A stretch of DNA of 23,609 nt, from the NCBI GenBank assembly GCA_963575745.1, contig CAUYUJ010019920.1, positions 144,525 through 168,133 of the forward strand. Reading direction: 5' to 3'. Positions 1 through 7,686 of the stretch are shown in pieces. The notes under the pieces are model-generated. The model was given only the letters and a program-made list of their open reading frames with translations, searched no databases and was not told the DNA's origin. Origin of the DNA: Prorocentrum cordatum (taxonomy: Eukaryota > Sar > Dinophyceae > Prorocentrales > Prorocentraceae). A program made the translations under genes and the position numbers. Each line of letters opens with the position of its first letter. Within the stretch, counting starts at the first letter, position 1.

Positions 1-345
1 CCCCCAGGGGGTCCCTTCGCGGCAGCTTCGAGGTAAAGGACAAAAGGCTGTGATTGCCAGAAGGGAGGGGCAAGGAGGGGAGTGCCAGAGCGCCATGGGC
101 CAGTGCTCGATGAGACCGCCCCTCAGCACGCGGAGAGTGGAGGGCCAGTGCGGGAGCGTGACAAGAGCGGTACGCATGGCAGCGGCAGCAGCAGTGATGT
201 AAAGCGACCGCGCTCGCGGGCCACTCCAGGGGCCGAGGTTAAACCAGTCAGAATACCGCAGGGCCGACATCGGCCACTTGAAGACCTGGGCCAGGAACTG
301 CCGCTCGAATTTGGCAACCTCCCACGGAATCGGCCAGCTGCAGAA
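1..345 (-). pseudogene. LINE ORF2 C-terminal region after a +1 frame break, partial
   Basis: One base out of register with the RT frame, the minus strand from about 330 reads IPWEVAKFERQFLAQVFKWP and then MSALRYSDWFNLGPWSG, and stays open to position 1. The overlap with the end of the RT frame places the frameshift between about 345 and 330. The Trp-rich region after the RT is what many LINE ORF2 proteins carry in the thumb and connection area. No Cys-His knuckle or RNase H motif is visible before the window ends. Only the first 110 or so residues are in view. Confidence 0.6.
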
Positions 346-1699
346 CAGAAGAAGGAACGCTGAGCGCCCGCTGGCTGTACAGAGAAACCCCTGTCAGAAT
401 ATCCTGTCTCACGTCCGCAATAGCTCTAGTCCGAGTGGCCATTTTGTTGAGAGGGGCCCGAAGGTTGCGCAGGGAGTCGACCCCAGGCCCGAGCCAAAAC
501 CCCAGGTACAGAACCTCAGCAGCGATTTCGAATTCCCCCCAGCAGGCCGAGCTCGGAGGAATGGTGGCATCAGAACGGGCATGCGTGCATTCACGGAGGA
601 GCTGGCGAAAGTTGCTGGCAAGGCAACCGGAGAGAGCAACACTGAGCGGGACGACGCGGCATTTCTCGGCTTTAAGGGTGAGCCCCGCAAGATGTTCAGC
701 GATGCGAAAGATACGGGCAGACTCGCGGCATCCTTTCCAAGAAGCGAGGACGGCGCCGACGTCGCCGGCACAGGCCCGAATCTGGCCGCGCCCTGGGCGC
801 TGCGCACTGCGATACATGTCCCAGAGAAAGCTATCAATCGCAATGACAAAAAGGTTGCCGCTGAGAGGACAGCCTTGCAGCACACCAGAGATCATGAAGA
901 GAAGAGGAAGGAGAAGACCGCGGACAGAGAAGAGACAGGGGTTAAGCTGATAGAAGCCTTGAATCGCTCGTGAGCGCCCGCGGGGAAGTTTGATCCGCTG
1001 CAGCGCACGAATTAGCCAGGGCTGGCTGACCGATGGAAAAGCCCGGGCGAAGTCGAAGGCCAAGATGGCACCTTCTGGCAGCCTTCGTGCGCTGATGAGC
1101 CTTGCGTATGCATCGAGCTCATACACGTTAGATAAAAAGTTGCGACATCGAATGAAGCCTCGTTGCACGGGGGCGCCAATAATTTTCACCACCTCAGACA
1201 GACCAGAATTGGCGACCCCAGCAACGATTTTGTTGCTCGTGTTTTTCAAACCGATGGGGCGGGTGTCCTTTCCCTGGCGAACAACCCCTCCAGAGCGCCC
1301 GTCGTCGCCGTCGAGGACCCCCTTCGGAATGAAAGCCTGTAAGCATGCATAGAAATCTAGATGCATCCGTTGGCCGCTCGCTAGCCAGTGGAACACGTTT
1401 AAAAGGACCAGGGGGCCTTGTCCAAATCCCCGGGCGGCGCGCGCAAGCCCCTCAGGGCCTGGTCCCGCGTGCGAGACACGTCGAATAAAACGTCGGATCG
1501 AGGCAAGCGAGGGGGGACTGAGTTGGGTAAAGTCCTGCTCAGAGGCAAACTTAGAGAGATATCGCTGCCCCCAGCGCGGGACTTCCTGCTGCTTCTCGAA
1601 GATCGGGCTCCAGAAGGCCCTAAGGGCCGCGGTCTGGCCCTCAGCAAAAGCATGGACAGTCGGGGGGGCCCCGTCGAGACCACCCTCCACCACTCCCGC
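248..1699 (-). pseudogene. LINE ORF2 reverse transcriptase domain, catalytic motif C altered
   Basis: The RT domain would copy element RNA into DNA at a nicked target. Ordered motifs are AFWSPIF at the N-terminal edge, FIPKG, RPIGLKNTSNKIV (fingers), QRGFIRCRNFLSNV, ILAFDFARAFPSVS (motif A with the first catalytic Asp, near 1070-1040), GVLQGCPLSGNLFVIAID (motif B) and RACAGDVGAVL (motif C, near 770-745). Motif C normally reads ADD and here reads AGD, as from one GAC-to-GGC change, so the enzyme should be inactive. VLYLGFWLGPG and FNKMATRTRAI-type downstream elements are typical of LINE RTs. Near 335 the frame shifts again; the 3' end of this frame, to 248, is out of register. Confidence 0.9.
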
Positions 1700-2145
1700 C
1701 TAGTACCGCCTTCGACTGAATGGGGGCCAGATCTGGGCACGACGTCTTAAGGCTCTCGCTTGGGATCGTAAACGAGCTCGGCGTCCTTGCGCCCTGGAGG
1801 CCCCTTCGGCCCGTTGGAGCCGCTCGGTTTCGGCCTGGGCCTCCTGGAGCTGTAAGTCGGAATGCGCACGGGCAAAGGCATCGGGGGAGGTGAGAACGAC
1901 CGACGACGACGACGGGTCAACCGAGAAGAAGGAGCGGAGCCACGGATGCCTTTGCCACAAGATGTCACCCAAGCGAGAGTCCTGACGCCAAACAGCCCGG
2001 GCAAGAGAGCGCAAGAGCATGGAGCGGCTCTCACGAGTCCGGGGGCGATCGCGCAGCTGCAGATCACGGACGGCCCGCGCAGCGGCCTGCCGGCAGCGAG
2101 TCGCCAGCACCAGCTCCATCGGCGCCGACAGGTGGCGCCGCAAAG
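1700..2145 (-). pseudogene. LINE ORF2 linker between endonuclease and reverse transcriptase
   Basis: After the frame break near 2145 an open reading continues in the RT frame. It is Arg/Ala/Gln-rich (ELVLATRCRQAAARAVRDLQ, then SDLQLQEAQAETERLQRAE) and likely helical. It ends at a TAG at 1702-1700, after which the same frame runs straight into the RT domain. A single-base change would reopen it. The composition fits the helical spacer of LINE ORF2 proteins, but no named domain was recognised. The stretch near 1790-1750 could be read in either of two frames, so its exact product is uncertain. Confidence 0.55.
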
Positions 2146-3130
2146 GAGCACGCGAATGTGTCGAACACGCCAATGCCAGCAATCTTCTCGCACTCCTCAA
2201 GGATCGGGATGTAGAGGGGGTCGCTGAAGATGCCCCGAGGGATCTTCCGAGAGCGCGGTTCGCCGTTGGGGCCCCAGCGTCGCGTCTGCCAAGATACCTC
2301 CAGCGGGACGTGGTCGGGCAGGAGCGCGTCGTGGAACTCTTGAGGTTCATCGCGGCGCCGAACACATTGCCAGTGCTGGCAGAGAGGCCAGGGAGACGTC
2401 GCGGTGAGGCACCTGTCGACGCGGGAGCCGGCGCGCGTGCCTACGTGGAAGTGGCTGAGGCCAGGCGCCACGAGCTCCGTGAGATGCTTGAGGATCCTCG
2501 TCCATCTTGCGCGACCAGCGCGGGGCTGGCGACCAGCGGAGGCACGCGCCGCGGCGAAGCCAGCGGGGCCAAGGGAAGGGCGCCGTGGACGTCCGCGTAC
2601 ATAGACCAGCTCCGAAGTGGAGTAGTCAACCTCCTCGTCGGCGAGGTTGAAGTCGCCGATCATGAGGATGCTGAACTTCAGGGGGTCGTGCCGAACCTCC
2701 AGCTGGGGCGAGAGCGTTAGCCAGATGGCATCAAAGTCCTTCGCTTCAAGATCGTGATTGTGAACGTTCCAGTGGTGCCAGCAGAACCCAGAGAGCTTGT
2801 GGGCGAGCTTGAGGCAGAGCACCCTCCCCACCACAACCTCAAAGGGCGTGACCTGGATGTCGACCATGAGAGAGAAGGGGACGAGGGTGCAGACGCCGCC
2901 ACGACCAGCAGAGCCGAAGACCGCAACCTCTCCACGAACACACGAAAGGAGCTCCTTGACAGCAGCAGGCGGGCCATGAACTTCTTGGAGGGCCGTGATG
3001 GAGGAAGGCGAGAGGAGGGAGTGCACGATGTCGGTTTTGCGGGCCACGATGGAAGACTGGTGATGCAGAAGAGCGCGGCAATTCCAGCTGTTGAAGATCA
3101 ACTGGTCAGAATTACAGAACGTGTTACCCA
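2145..3130 (-). CDS. LINE ORF2, AP-type endonuclease domain (exonuclease-endonuclease-phosphatase fold)
   Basis: The endonuclease nicks target DNA to prime reverse transcription. The ordered motifs are NSWNCRALL at the N-terminus (near 3095), LQEVHG with the metal-binding Glu, WHHWNVHNHDL, MIGDFN (GDFN at 2656-2645), SRVDRCL and LPDHVPLEV, the SDH-like box with Asp-His kept (near 2320). All the expected catalytic residues appear present. No ATG lies upstream in this frame near the domain start. The frame overlaps the ORF1 stop, so ORF2 is presumably started by reinitiation, by a non-AUG codon, or as part of a fused product. Around 2145 the coding signal moves by +1 into the frame that leads to the RT, so this reading stops at 2064 without joining it. 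Confidence 0.82.
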
Positions 3131-4579
3131 CGCCACTCGATGTTCTTGGGCATGAAGAGCTCGCCCGCAAGCTTGTCCAAGTCAGCGCGTGCCAAACGGA
3201 GATCAGAAAGAGCGCCCAAATTCCATTGCACCTTTGTGGGCGCAGACGGGTCGACAACGACGCGGGCGAGGACCTCCCAGTCGACGGACAGCGTGCCCGC
3301 ATCCTTGTCCATGAAAACCCTTTCGCCAATGAGGTCCTGGAGCTTGTCGCGCAGCCTCTTGGTGCAGCGCCCCCTGGAGATCTCGAACCTGTTGCGATCG
3401 ACGCTGACAAAGAACGGGACGCGTCGCCCGCCAGGCATCGGGGCGAAGAAGTGCCGCCAGACACCGTGGGCGTCTCGAAGGAGAGCATGGGCCTTGCGAG
3501 CCCGCGCAGCACTCGTGACCGCGAGGCCCTTGAAACGGAGGACGAACCTGCGGCCCAGCTCGTCACCCTCCAGCTCGAAGTCCTTGCCCCCCCTCGTAGT
3601 TGGCGTCCAGCATGCAACTTGCAAGCGCTTCCGCGACCAGATTCTTGCCGACGTCCTCCTTCGCGGTGATGGCCAAGATGCCAGGGTCCGTGGCGCGCTG
3701 CCACTCCGCGGACCGAGCGATGGGCTCGCGGGGGGCGGCGCGGGCGAGGTCCAGCTCCTGCTCCAGCTTCGCGAAGCGCTCGGAGAGCGAGGAGTGAGCG
3801 GACTCGGCGACGCCCAGCCGTTTCTCCACCTCGACCAGGCGGAGCTCTTGAGCTTTGAACCTCGCATGCATCGCAACGTCGAGCTGGGCGACGAGGGGCT
3901 GCACCACGTTCGAGATGGTCCGAGGGAGCTCAGATCGGACCAGCTTGGCGATGGACTCGGCGGAGGCGCGGGACATCTCTGCGATGATGTCGGTCTTGAA
4001 TATTTCGAGCATCTCAGACATACCAGGGATGGCCTCCGCCGACGCGACCATCTTGCACGAGGCCACTCCATCAGCAGGGGCGTTACCAGGAGCAGGTGGA
4101 GGAGGGGCACCAAAGCGACCAGGGGAGCGGCGGATGTGAGCAGCCCAAAGGTCAGCGCCAGGTGGCCCGTCCAAAGCCCCACCAGGTTCGAGAGGCGGCG
4201 TGGGGAGACCAGCGACGGGCGTCCCAGGGGCCCGTAGATCAGCAGCATGTTCGGGAAGAGCGCCAGAACGGAACGACTGGGTCGACCCGAGGGCGGCCTG
4301 CTCGTTGTTCGGGAACGTGGGACACAAGTCCAGCATGTCGGCATTCTCCCTCGACATCTGCCCGCTGGGAACCCCACCTCGGGCTGTGCTACCACCAGGG
4401 CTGCGTGGGCACTGGGAGCTGGCGGCGCCTGGGCAGTGCGGGGGGCGAAGATCACCACGATGCTCACGACGAGAAGCATGAGCAGAGGAAGACGCCGAAG
4501 AAAAGAGTGAAATGTCCGAGCCATCCGAGTGCAGTGCCTGCCGTCGAACTTTCTTGCCCTTGTGGCGGCTGCTGCCCAT
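3124..4579 (-). CDS. LINE ORF1 protein, coiled coil plus basic C-terminal domain, one frameshift
   Basis: The ATG at 4579-4577 opens a frame with an N-terminal Ser/Arg-rich and Pro-rich region. From about 4040 to 3700 the product looks like an amphipathic coiled coil (SEMLEIFKTDIIAEM, LRLVEVEKRLGVAES, ERFAKLEQELDLA). At 3593-3587 a run of seven G on the minus strand throws the frame to an early stop; with six G the product runs on as ANYEGGKDFELEGDELGRRF and ends at the TAA 3126-3124. The C-terminal part (RRFVLRFKGL, FFVSVDRNRFEIS, TKRLRDKL) is basic and resembles the nucleic-acid-binding parts of LINE ORF1 proteins. Presumed role: binding element RNA in the retrotransposition particle. The frame beginning MARTFHSFLRRL over the first half is a shadow. 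Confidence 0.75.
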
Positions 4580-4736
4580 GGAAGAGAAAGCTGTGCGATC
4601 GGGAAAGCAGGAACGGGAAAGGCCTCCGTTTACCCGCTAGCCCAAGCGCGGATCGATGACAAAAGCTGCCAGACCCCAAGGGCCTTGCCTTCCGCGGACT
4701 AGCGGTATCCACTTGCTCCACTAGGGAACTTGGAAC
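4580..4736 (-). promoter_or_regulatory. 5' leader of the LINE between spliced leader and ORF1 ATG
   Basis: About 157 bases lie between the relic leader and the ORF1 ATG. No earlier ATG in frame with ORF1 and no clear motif were seen. Because the spliced leader is preserved at its start, this is likely the full 5' untranslated region of the source mRNA. Confidence 0.5.
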
Positions 4737-4773
4737 CTTGAGCCAAAATGGCTTGAGCCAAAATGGCTACGGA
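4737..4773 (-). other. DinoSL spliced leader (22 nt) plus 15-nt relic leader
   Basis: On the minus strand 4773-4752 reads TCCGTAG followed by CCATTTTGGCTCAAG, which matches the 22-nt dinoflagellate spliced leader as I recall it. It is followed directly at 4751-4737 by a second CCATTTTGGCTCAAG that lacks the first seven bases. Known background: leaders are trans-spliced to mRNA 5' ends in dinoflagellates, and a truncated relic arises when a retro-inserted leader is trans-spliced again after its internal TAG. The LINE follows immediately, so this marks a cDNA-derived 5' end. Confidence 0.95.
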
Positions 4774-4803
4774 GGAGGAGGAGGAGGAGGAGGAGGAGGA
4801 GGA
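4771..4803. repeat. (GGA)n microsatellite at the LINE 5' boundary
   Basis: Eleven GGA units abut and merge with the first bases of the spliced leader (TCC on the minus strand). The repeat may have been the insertion target or may have expanded afterwards. The following 4804-5090 shows no gene and no clear structure. Confidence 0.9.
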
Positions 4804-5094
4804 CTTCGAACCTCGGCGCCGGCCGCGGCGGCGGTGGCGACGTGGCCTCCGGCGCCTTGCAGCTCCTTGATGCAAGAGTCAGGGCACGCGTGCTACTTGT
4901 CTTCGGGGAAGGCTGAAACAAACTTCTCGAAAGGTCCCCGGGGGGCTTCCGAACCTTCCATTAAGTCGGGCATGTCCTCCTACAGGGGGATATATGACAA
5001 AATATCACAACGATTCGAACATACGAAAAATAGGCAAACATAGTCATAACATCGTCCCCAGACTATTTTCTCAGCGCGGGGGGGATCCAGGACG

Positions 5095-5415
5095 TTAGCT
5101 TTTGCTTACACCGCGACACCGTTAGCTGGCAACGGTGTAGGGCTACACCGCTACACCGTTACGCTAAGGATGTAGCGCTGCACCGCTACACCGTTACACC
5201 GTTAGCCGCAACGGTGTACCGCTACACCGCTACACCGTTACGCTAACGGTGTAACGGTGTAGCGCTACCCCTGTGCACCGTTAGCCGCAACGGTGCAACG
5301 CTACACCGCTACCCCGTTACACCGTTAACGGCGGCGGTGTAGCGCTACCCCGCTACACCGTTGCACTGTTAGTCGCAACGGTGTAACGCTACACCTTTAC
5401 ACCGTTACACCGCTA
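5095..5415. repeat. Palindromic minisatellite of ACACCGTT / AACGGTGT hairpins
   Basis: The tract is built from the words ACACCGTTA, GCTACACCGCT and AACGGTGTA. It forms at least five short hairpins, for example TACACCGTT-AGCCGC-AACGGTGTA near 5195-5218 and TGCACCGTT-AGCCGC-AACGGTGCA near 5273-5296. The second pair differs from the first by an A-T to G-C swap in both arms. Other copies lie near 5126-5148 and 5231-5251. A few stray units recur at 5606-5635. No coding function is visible. Confidence 0.85.
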
Positions 5416-5439
5416 CCCGCAAAGAGCCACGTTACGCTT

Positions 5440-5550
5440 CACAACTGTCCAGCCCAAGCCGTTCAGCCGCCAACCGAAGGGACCTCCAAATCAAGTTTTC
5501 AAAACAATGAGTTGTAGGTCCTTTCGGTCGCTGACTGGGCCACGCGATGA
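5440..5550. repeat. Imperfect palindromic repeat, copy 1
   Basis: It starts CACAACTGTCCAGCCC and has inner arms ACCGAAGGGACCT and AGGTCCTTTCGGT, which pair with one mismatch across about 30 bases. A diverged second copy lies at 5645-5783. The form is that of a small non-autonomous element or foldback repeat. No transposase is linked to it. Confidence 0.6.
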
Positions 5551-5644
5551 GCCAGAATAGTGACACCTGGGGGTTAGCTCCGTTGCGGCCCATTGTCATT
5601 GCGCAGCGGTGTAATGGTGTAGCGGTGTAGCGGCGTGGACGCCC

Positions 5645-5783
5645 CACAACTGTCCAGCCCCCCCCCCCCCCCCAAGCGGCCCCAAGGTCCGTTCAGCCGC
5701 CGACCGAATGGACCCACAGGGCATGGTCGGCCCAAAAAACGCGTTGTCGGTCCCTTCGGTCGCTGGCTTGACCGCGCGACGCT
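5645..5783. repeat. Imperfect palindromic repeat, copy 2, with a C16 run
   Basis: This copy shares with 5440-5550 the start CACAACTGTCCAGCCC, the CCGTTCAGCCGCC block, and the arms GACCGAATGGACC and GGTCCCTTCGGTC. It carries a run of sixteen C at 5658-5673 that copy 1 lacks, which accounts for part of its greater length. Confidence 0.6.
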
Positions 5784-5814
5784 GTTCCTACATGACCTCG
5801 GAAGCTAACGAAGA

Positions 5815-6120
5815 TGAACCCCAAGAGGCCCCCAAGAGGGCTCCCAAATGGCCCAAAACGGCTCCAAGACGGCCCAAGAGGCCTCCAAGACGGCCCAAGA
5901 GGGCCCCAAGAACGCTTCCATAACGCCCCAAGAGGGGGCTCACGAAACAGAATTTCGAGCTCGCGGCCCTTAGAGGCCCCCGGGAGGCCCCAAGAGGCCC
6001 CCAAGAGGCCCCCAAGAGGCCCCCAAGAGGCCCTCAGGAGGCCTCTTGAGGCCTCCAAAAGGCCCTACGGAGGCTTCCAACAAAACCCTCAGGAGGCCCC
6101 CAGGACGCCTCCAAGACTCC
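5815..6120. repeat. Degenerate minisatellite, 11-bp unit AAGAGGCCCCC
   Basis: Exact 11-bp steps are seen at 5992, 6003, 6014 and 6025; the flanks carry degenerate versions built of CCAAGA, CAGGAGG and GGCCC words. The minus strand is open and would encode a Gly/Leu/Trp-rich repeat protein (GASWGPLGG-like), but this is a by-product of the repeat, not evidence of a gene. Confidence 0.85.
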
Positions 6121-6199
6121 AGCCAGACGCGACTTGGGAAACGCGGGTCGGGGTGGTCCTCCTCCCCCGCGTTCGGCCTCCAGCCTCGAGCCTCGACCC

Positions 6200-6410
6200 T
6201 CCACGACGACGACGACGACGCCGGCGGGCGGCGGCGGCGGGCGGCGGCGGCGGCGACGACGACGACGACGACGACAGGCGCTCCTCATCGCTCCTCATCC
6301 CCCTCCTCCTTCCTCCTCCTCCTCCTCCTCCTCCTCCCTCCTCCTCCTCCTCCTCCTCCTCCTCCTCCTCGTCCTCCTCCTCCTCCTCCTCCTCCTCCTC
6401 CTCCTCCGGT
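6200..6410. repeat. Compound trinucleotide microsatellite (ACG)n, (CGG)n, (CGA)n, (CTC)n
   Basis: ACG units occupy about 6202-6221, CGG about 6221-6254, CGA about 6253-6275, and CTC/TCC from about 6299 to 6405. The single-residue runs in all frames mark non-coding repeat. The stretch 6411-6985 that follows has no supported gene. Confidence 0.92.
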
Positions 6411-6743
6411 CCAATTAGAAAAGAGATGGTAAGAGAAACGCCACAAGAAAGTGTTCCTTCACGCCCGTGTCCGCAACGCCAGAGGACATCAGGACGATAA
6501 CAGAGCCAACGTTAGCATTCAAAGCCCGCCACCCTCCGACACGAGGGTTCCCCTATCGCATAAGATGTCTCTTCCCCCGGCTCGAACGGCCCCACAGCGG
6601 GATACCACGGGTAACACGCCCCCACGATGGCACCAAAGCCGTCAAAAAAACTGCAAACACCTAGAAGCCCCATGATGAAAAAAAATAGCCTGGCGAAGGA
6701 CCCAACCATATGCAGTTGTGAGTACCGCAATTGTGGATATCTT

Positions 6744-6803
6744 CTTCGGTGGCGCTCCCTATGGGGCCACGAACCGTATGAAGGTGTGCCGAATTGTGCG
6801 GCG
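6744..6803. repeat. Single diverged copy of the right-edge 90-bp repeat
   Basis: It matches the tandem unit at 23391-23609 over CTTCGGTGG, GCTCCCTATGGGGCCACGAA and GTGTGCCGAA, with substitutions in between. It is an isolated relic of that repeat family, in the same orientation. Confidence 0.7.
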
Positions 6804-6986
6804 TAGCCTCTGCAGGGGGGCTTCCCTGGGAACCTCGACGGCAGCGCCCGCGCGCCGCGACGCCCATGTCGGCGCGCCCCACGCGAGGATCGCGCCCGCT
6901 TCCTCTCCTCCTTTTTCCATGTCCTTTGCCCGCGCACTCCAAAGTCCAAGGCTGCGGGCGCAGCGCCATGCGGAGCCCTCGCGACT

Positions 6987-7206
6987 CGCACAGGTCGCCC
7001 CGAGGGGGTCGCAGTGACGCGCGCGGTTCGTCCGCTGAGCGGAACAGAGATTGCTTGCTGGCTAACTCATAGCGCGCATGGCTCTGGCCGCCGGGCGGAG
7101 CGACGACGGGCGAGCGAGGCGCTGGACAGAGCGCAGCGCGGAGTTCGGGCGACGCGCGCTGATCGCCCCGAGAGGGTCCCAGCGACGCGCGCGGAGCGTC
7201 GGCGGC
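6987..7206. repeat. GCCCCGA / GACGCGCGC modules left of the Helitron-type element
   Basis: Two modules (near 6990-7040 and 7149-7206) share the pattern TCGCCCCGAG, a GGGTC-AG core and GACGCGCGCGG. The 7149-7206 copy matches 21484-21541 closely, in the same orientation. They lie just past the stop codon of the helicase gene and may be subterminal repeats of the element or a host satellite. Confidence 0.6.
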
Positions 7207-7266
7207 GCGAGGCCGAACAGCCGGACGGCCAAGAGAAGAAGCGGCTGGGGCGGGCCGCTCCCCAGG

Positions 7267-7541
7267 TCAGGCCTCGCGGATAAACTCAGTGAAGCCGAGG
7301 TCCTTGGCGAGGGCCGTGGCCTCCCTCCTGCACCGCTTCGCGCGCGCCGCAAACTGCTCCAGCTGCTTCCGCAAGCCCGCCGGCGGCCCGGCCAGGAAGA
7401 ACTCGATGCGCGGCGCCCGCATGAGCAGGAGGTCCAAGTGTCGCGTGGCGCGCGAGAAAAGCACGTAGAGCTCCAGCCACCAGTCGTCGTCCTCCTTCTT
7501 GCCGTTCCCGACCTCGTGGCGGCCGCAGTCCAGGATCACGC
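7267..7541 (-). CDS. PIF1-type helicase, last exon with motif VI
   Basis: The exon completes the helicase: VILDCGRHEVGNGKKEDDDW then WLELYVLFSRATRHLDLLLM. The YVLFSRATRHLDLL stretch is motif VI (VxxSRxT) with the arginine finger. A short basic and helical tail (RKQLEQFAARAKRC) leads to the TGA at 7269-7267. Its frame differs from the main exon by one base, as the 145-nt intron requires. No clear polyadenylation signal was seen downstream. Confidence 0.88.
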
Positions 7542-7686
7542 CTGGGCGACGTCGGCCGAGGGAGCGGCGCGCCCGGCAGCCGACGGCCCAGGGCGGCGAG
7601 AGTCCACAGGACCGAGGTCTGGCTGCGGACTGCTCGCGCCCCGGAGGTCTCGCTGTCCCCGGAGCGCCGTTCCCCCGCCCCGTCGC
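7542..7686 (-). other. 145-nt GC-AG intron in the helicase
   Basis: Joining GCGAGAAG (ending 7687) to GCGTGATCCTG (starting 7541) gives MREGVILDCGRH without a break, linking helicase motif V to motif VI. The intron begins GCGACGG and ends GTCGCCCAG. AGGCG occurs at both boundaries, so the exact cut is ambiguous within that repeat but the product is the same. Confidence 0.85.

Larger units (their letters stand above)
1..4773 (-). mobile_element. LINE (non-LTR) retrotransposon, 5' end intact, 3' end beyond the window
   Basis: Read on the minus strand, this element starts with a spliced leader at 4773-4737 and continues through a short leader, ORF1, an AP-type endonuclease and a reverse transcriptase. 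Open coding sequence reaches position 1, so the 3' end lies outside. The order ORF1, endonuclease, RT is that of LINE elements that nick their target and prime cDNA synthesis there. Frame breaks lie near 3590, near 2145 and near 335, a TAG is at 1702-1700, and the RT active site is damaged, so this copy cannot move by itself. The domains are recognised from motifs. The clade was not determined. Confidence 0.9.

Noticed and set aside
436-452. GGCCATTTTGTTGA, resembling part of a spliced leader
   Set aside because: Only a partial match; it is the antisense of NKMATRT in the RT C-terminal region.
4100-4524. Signal-peptide-like start (MARTFHSFLRRLPLLMLLVV) in an alternative ORF1 frame
   Set aside because: The overlapping frame from 4579 has a coherent coiled coil. 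The hydrophobic run is a frame artefact of Ser- and Arg-rich codons.
5693-6058. Gly/Leu/Trp-rich repeat protein on the minus strand
   Set aside because: Produced by the 11-bp minisatellite; frames open on both strands and no start or splice context.
6655-6670. CTAG near 6663 as a possible Helitron 3' end (CTRR) on the minus strand
   Set aside because: The next base on the minus strand is G where a T is expected, no hairpin precedes it, and it is 600 bases past the stop. Not enough to call a terminus.
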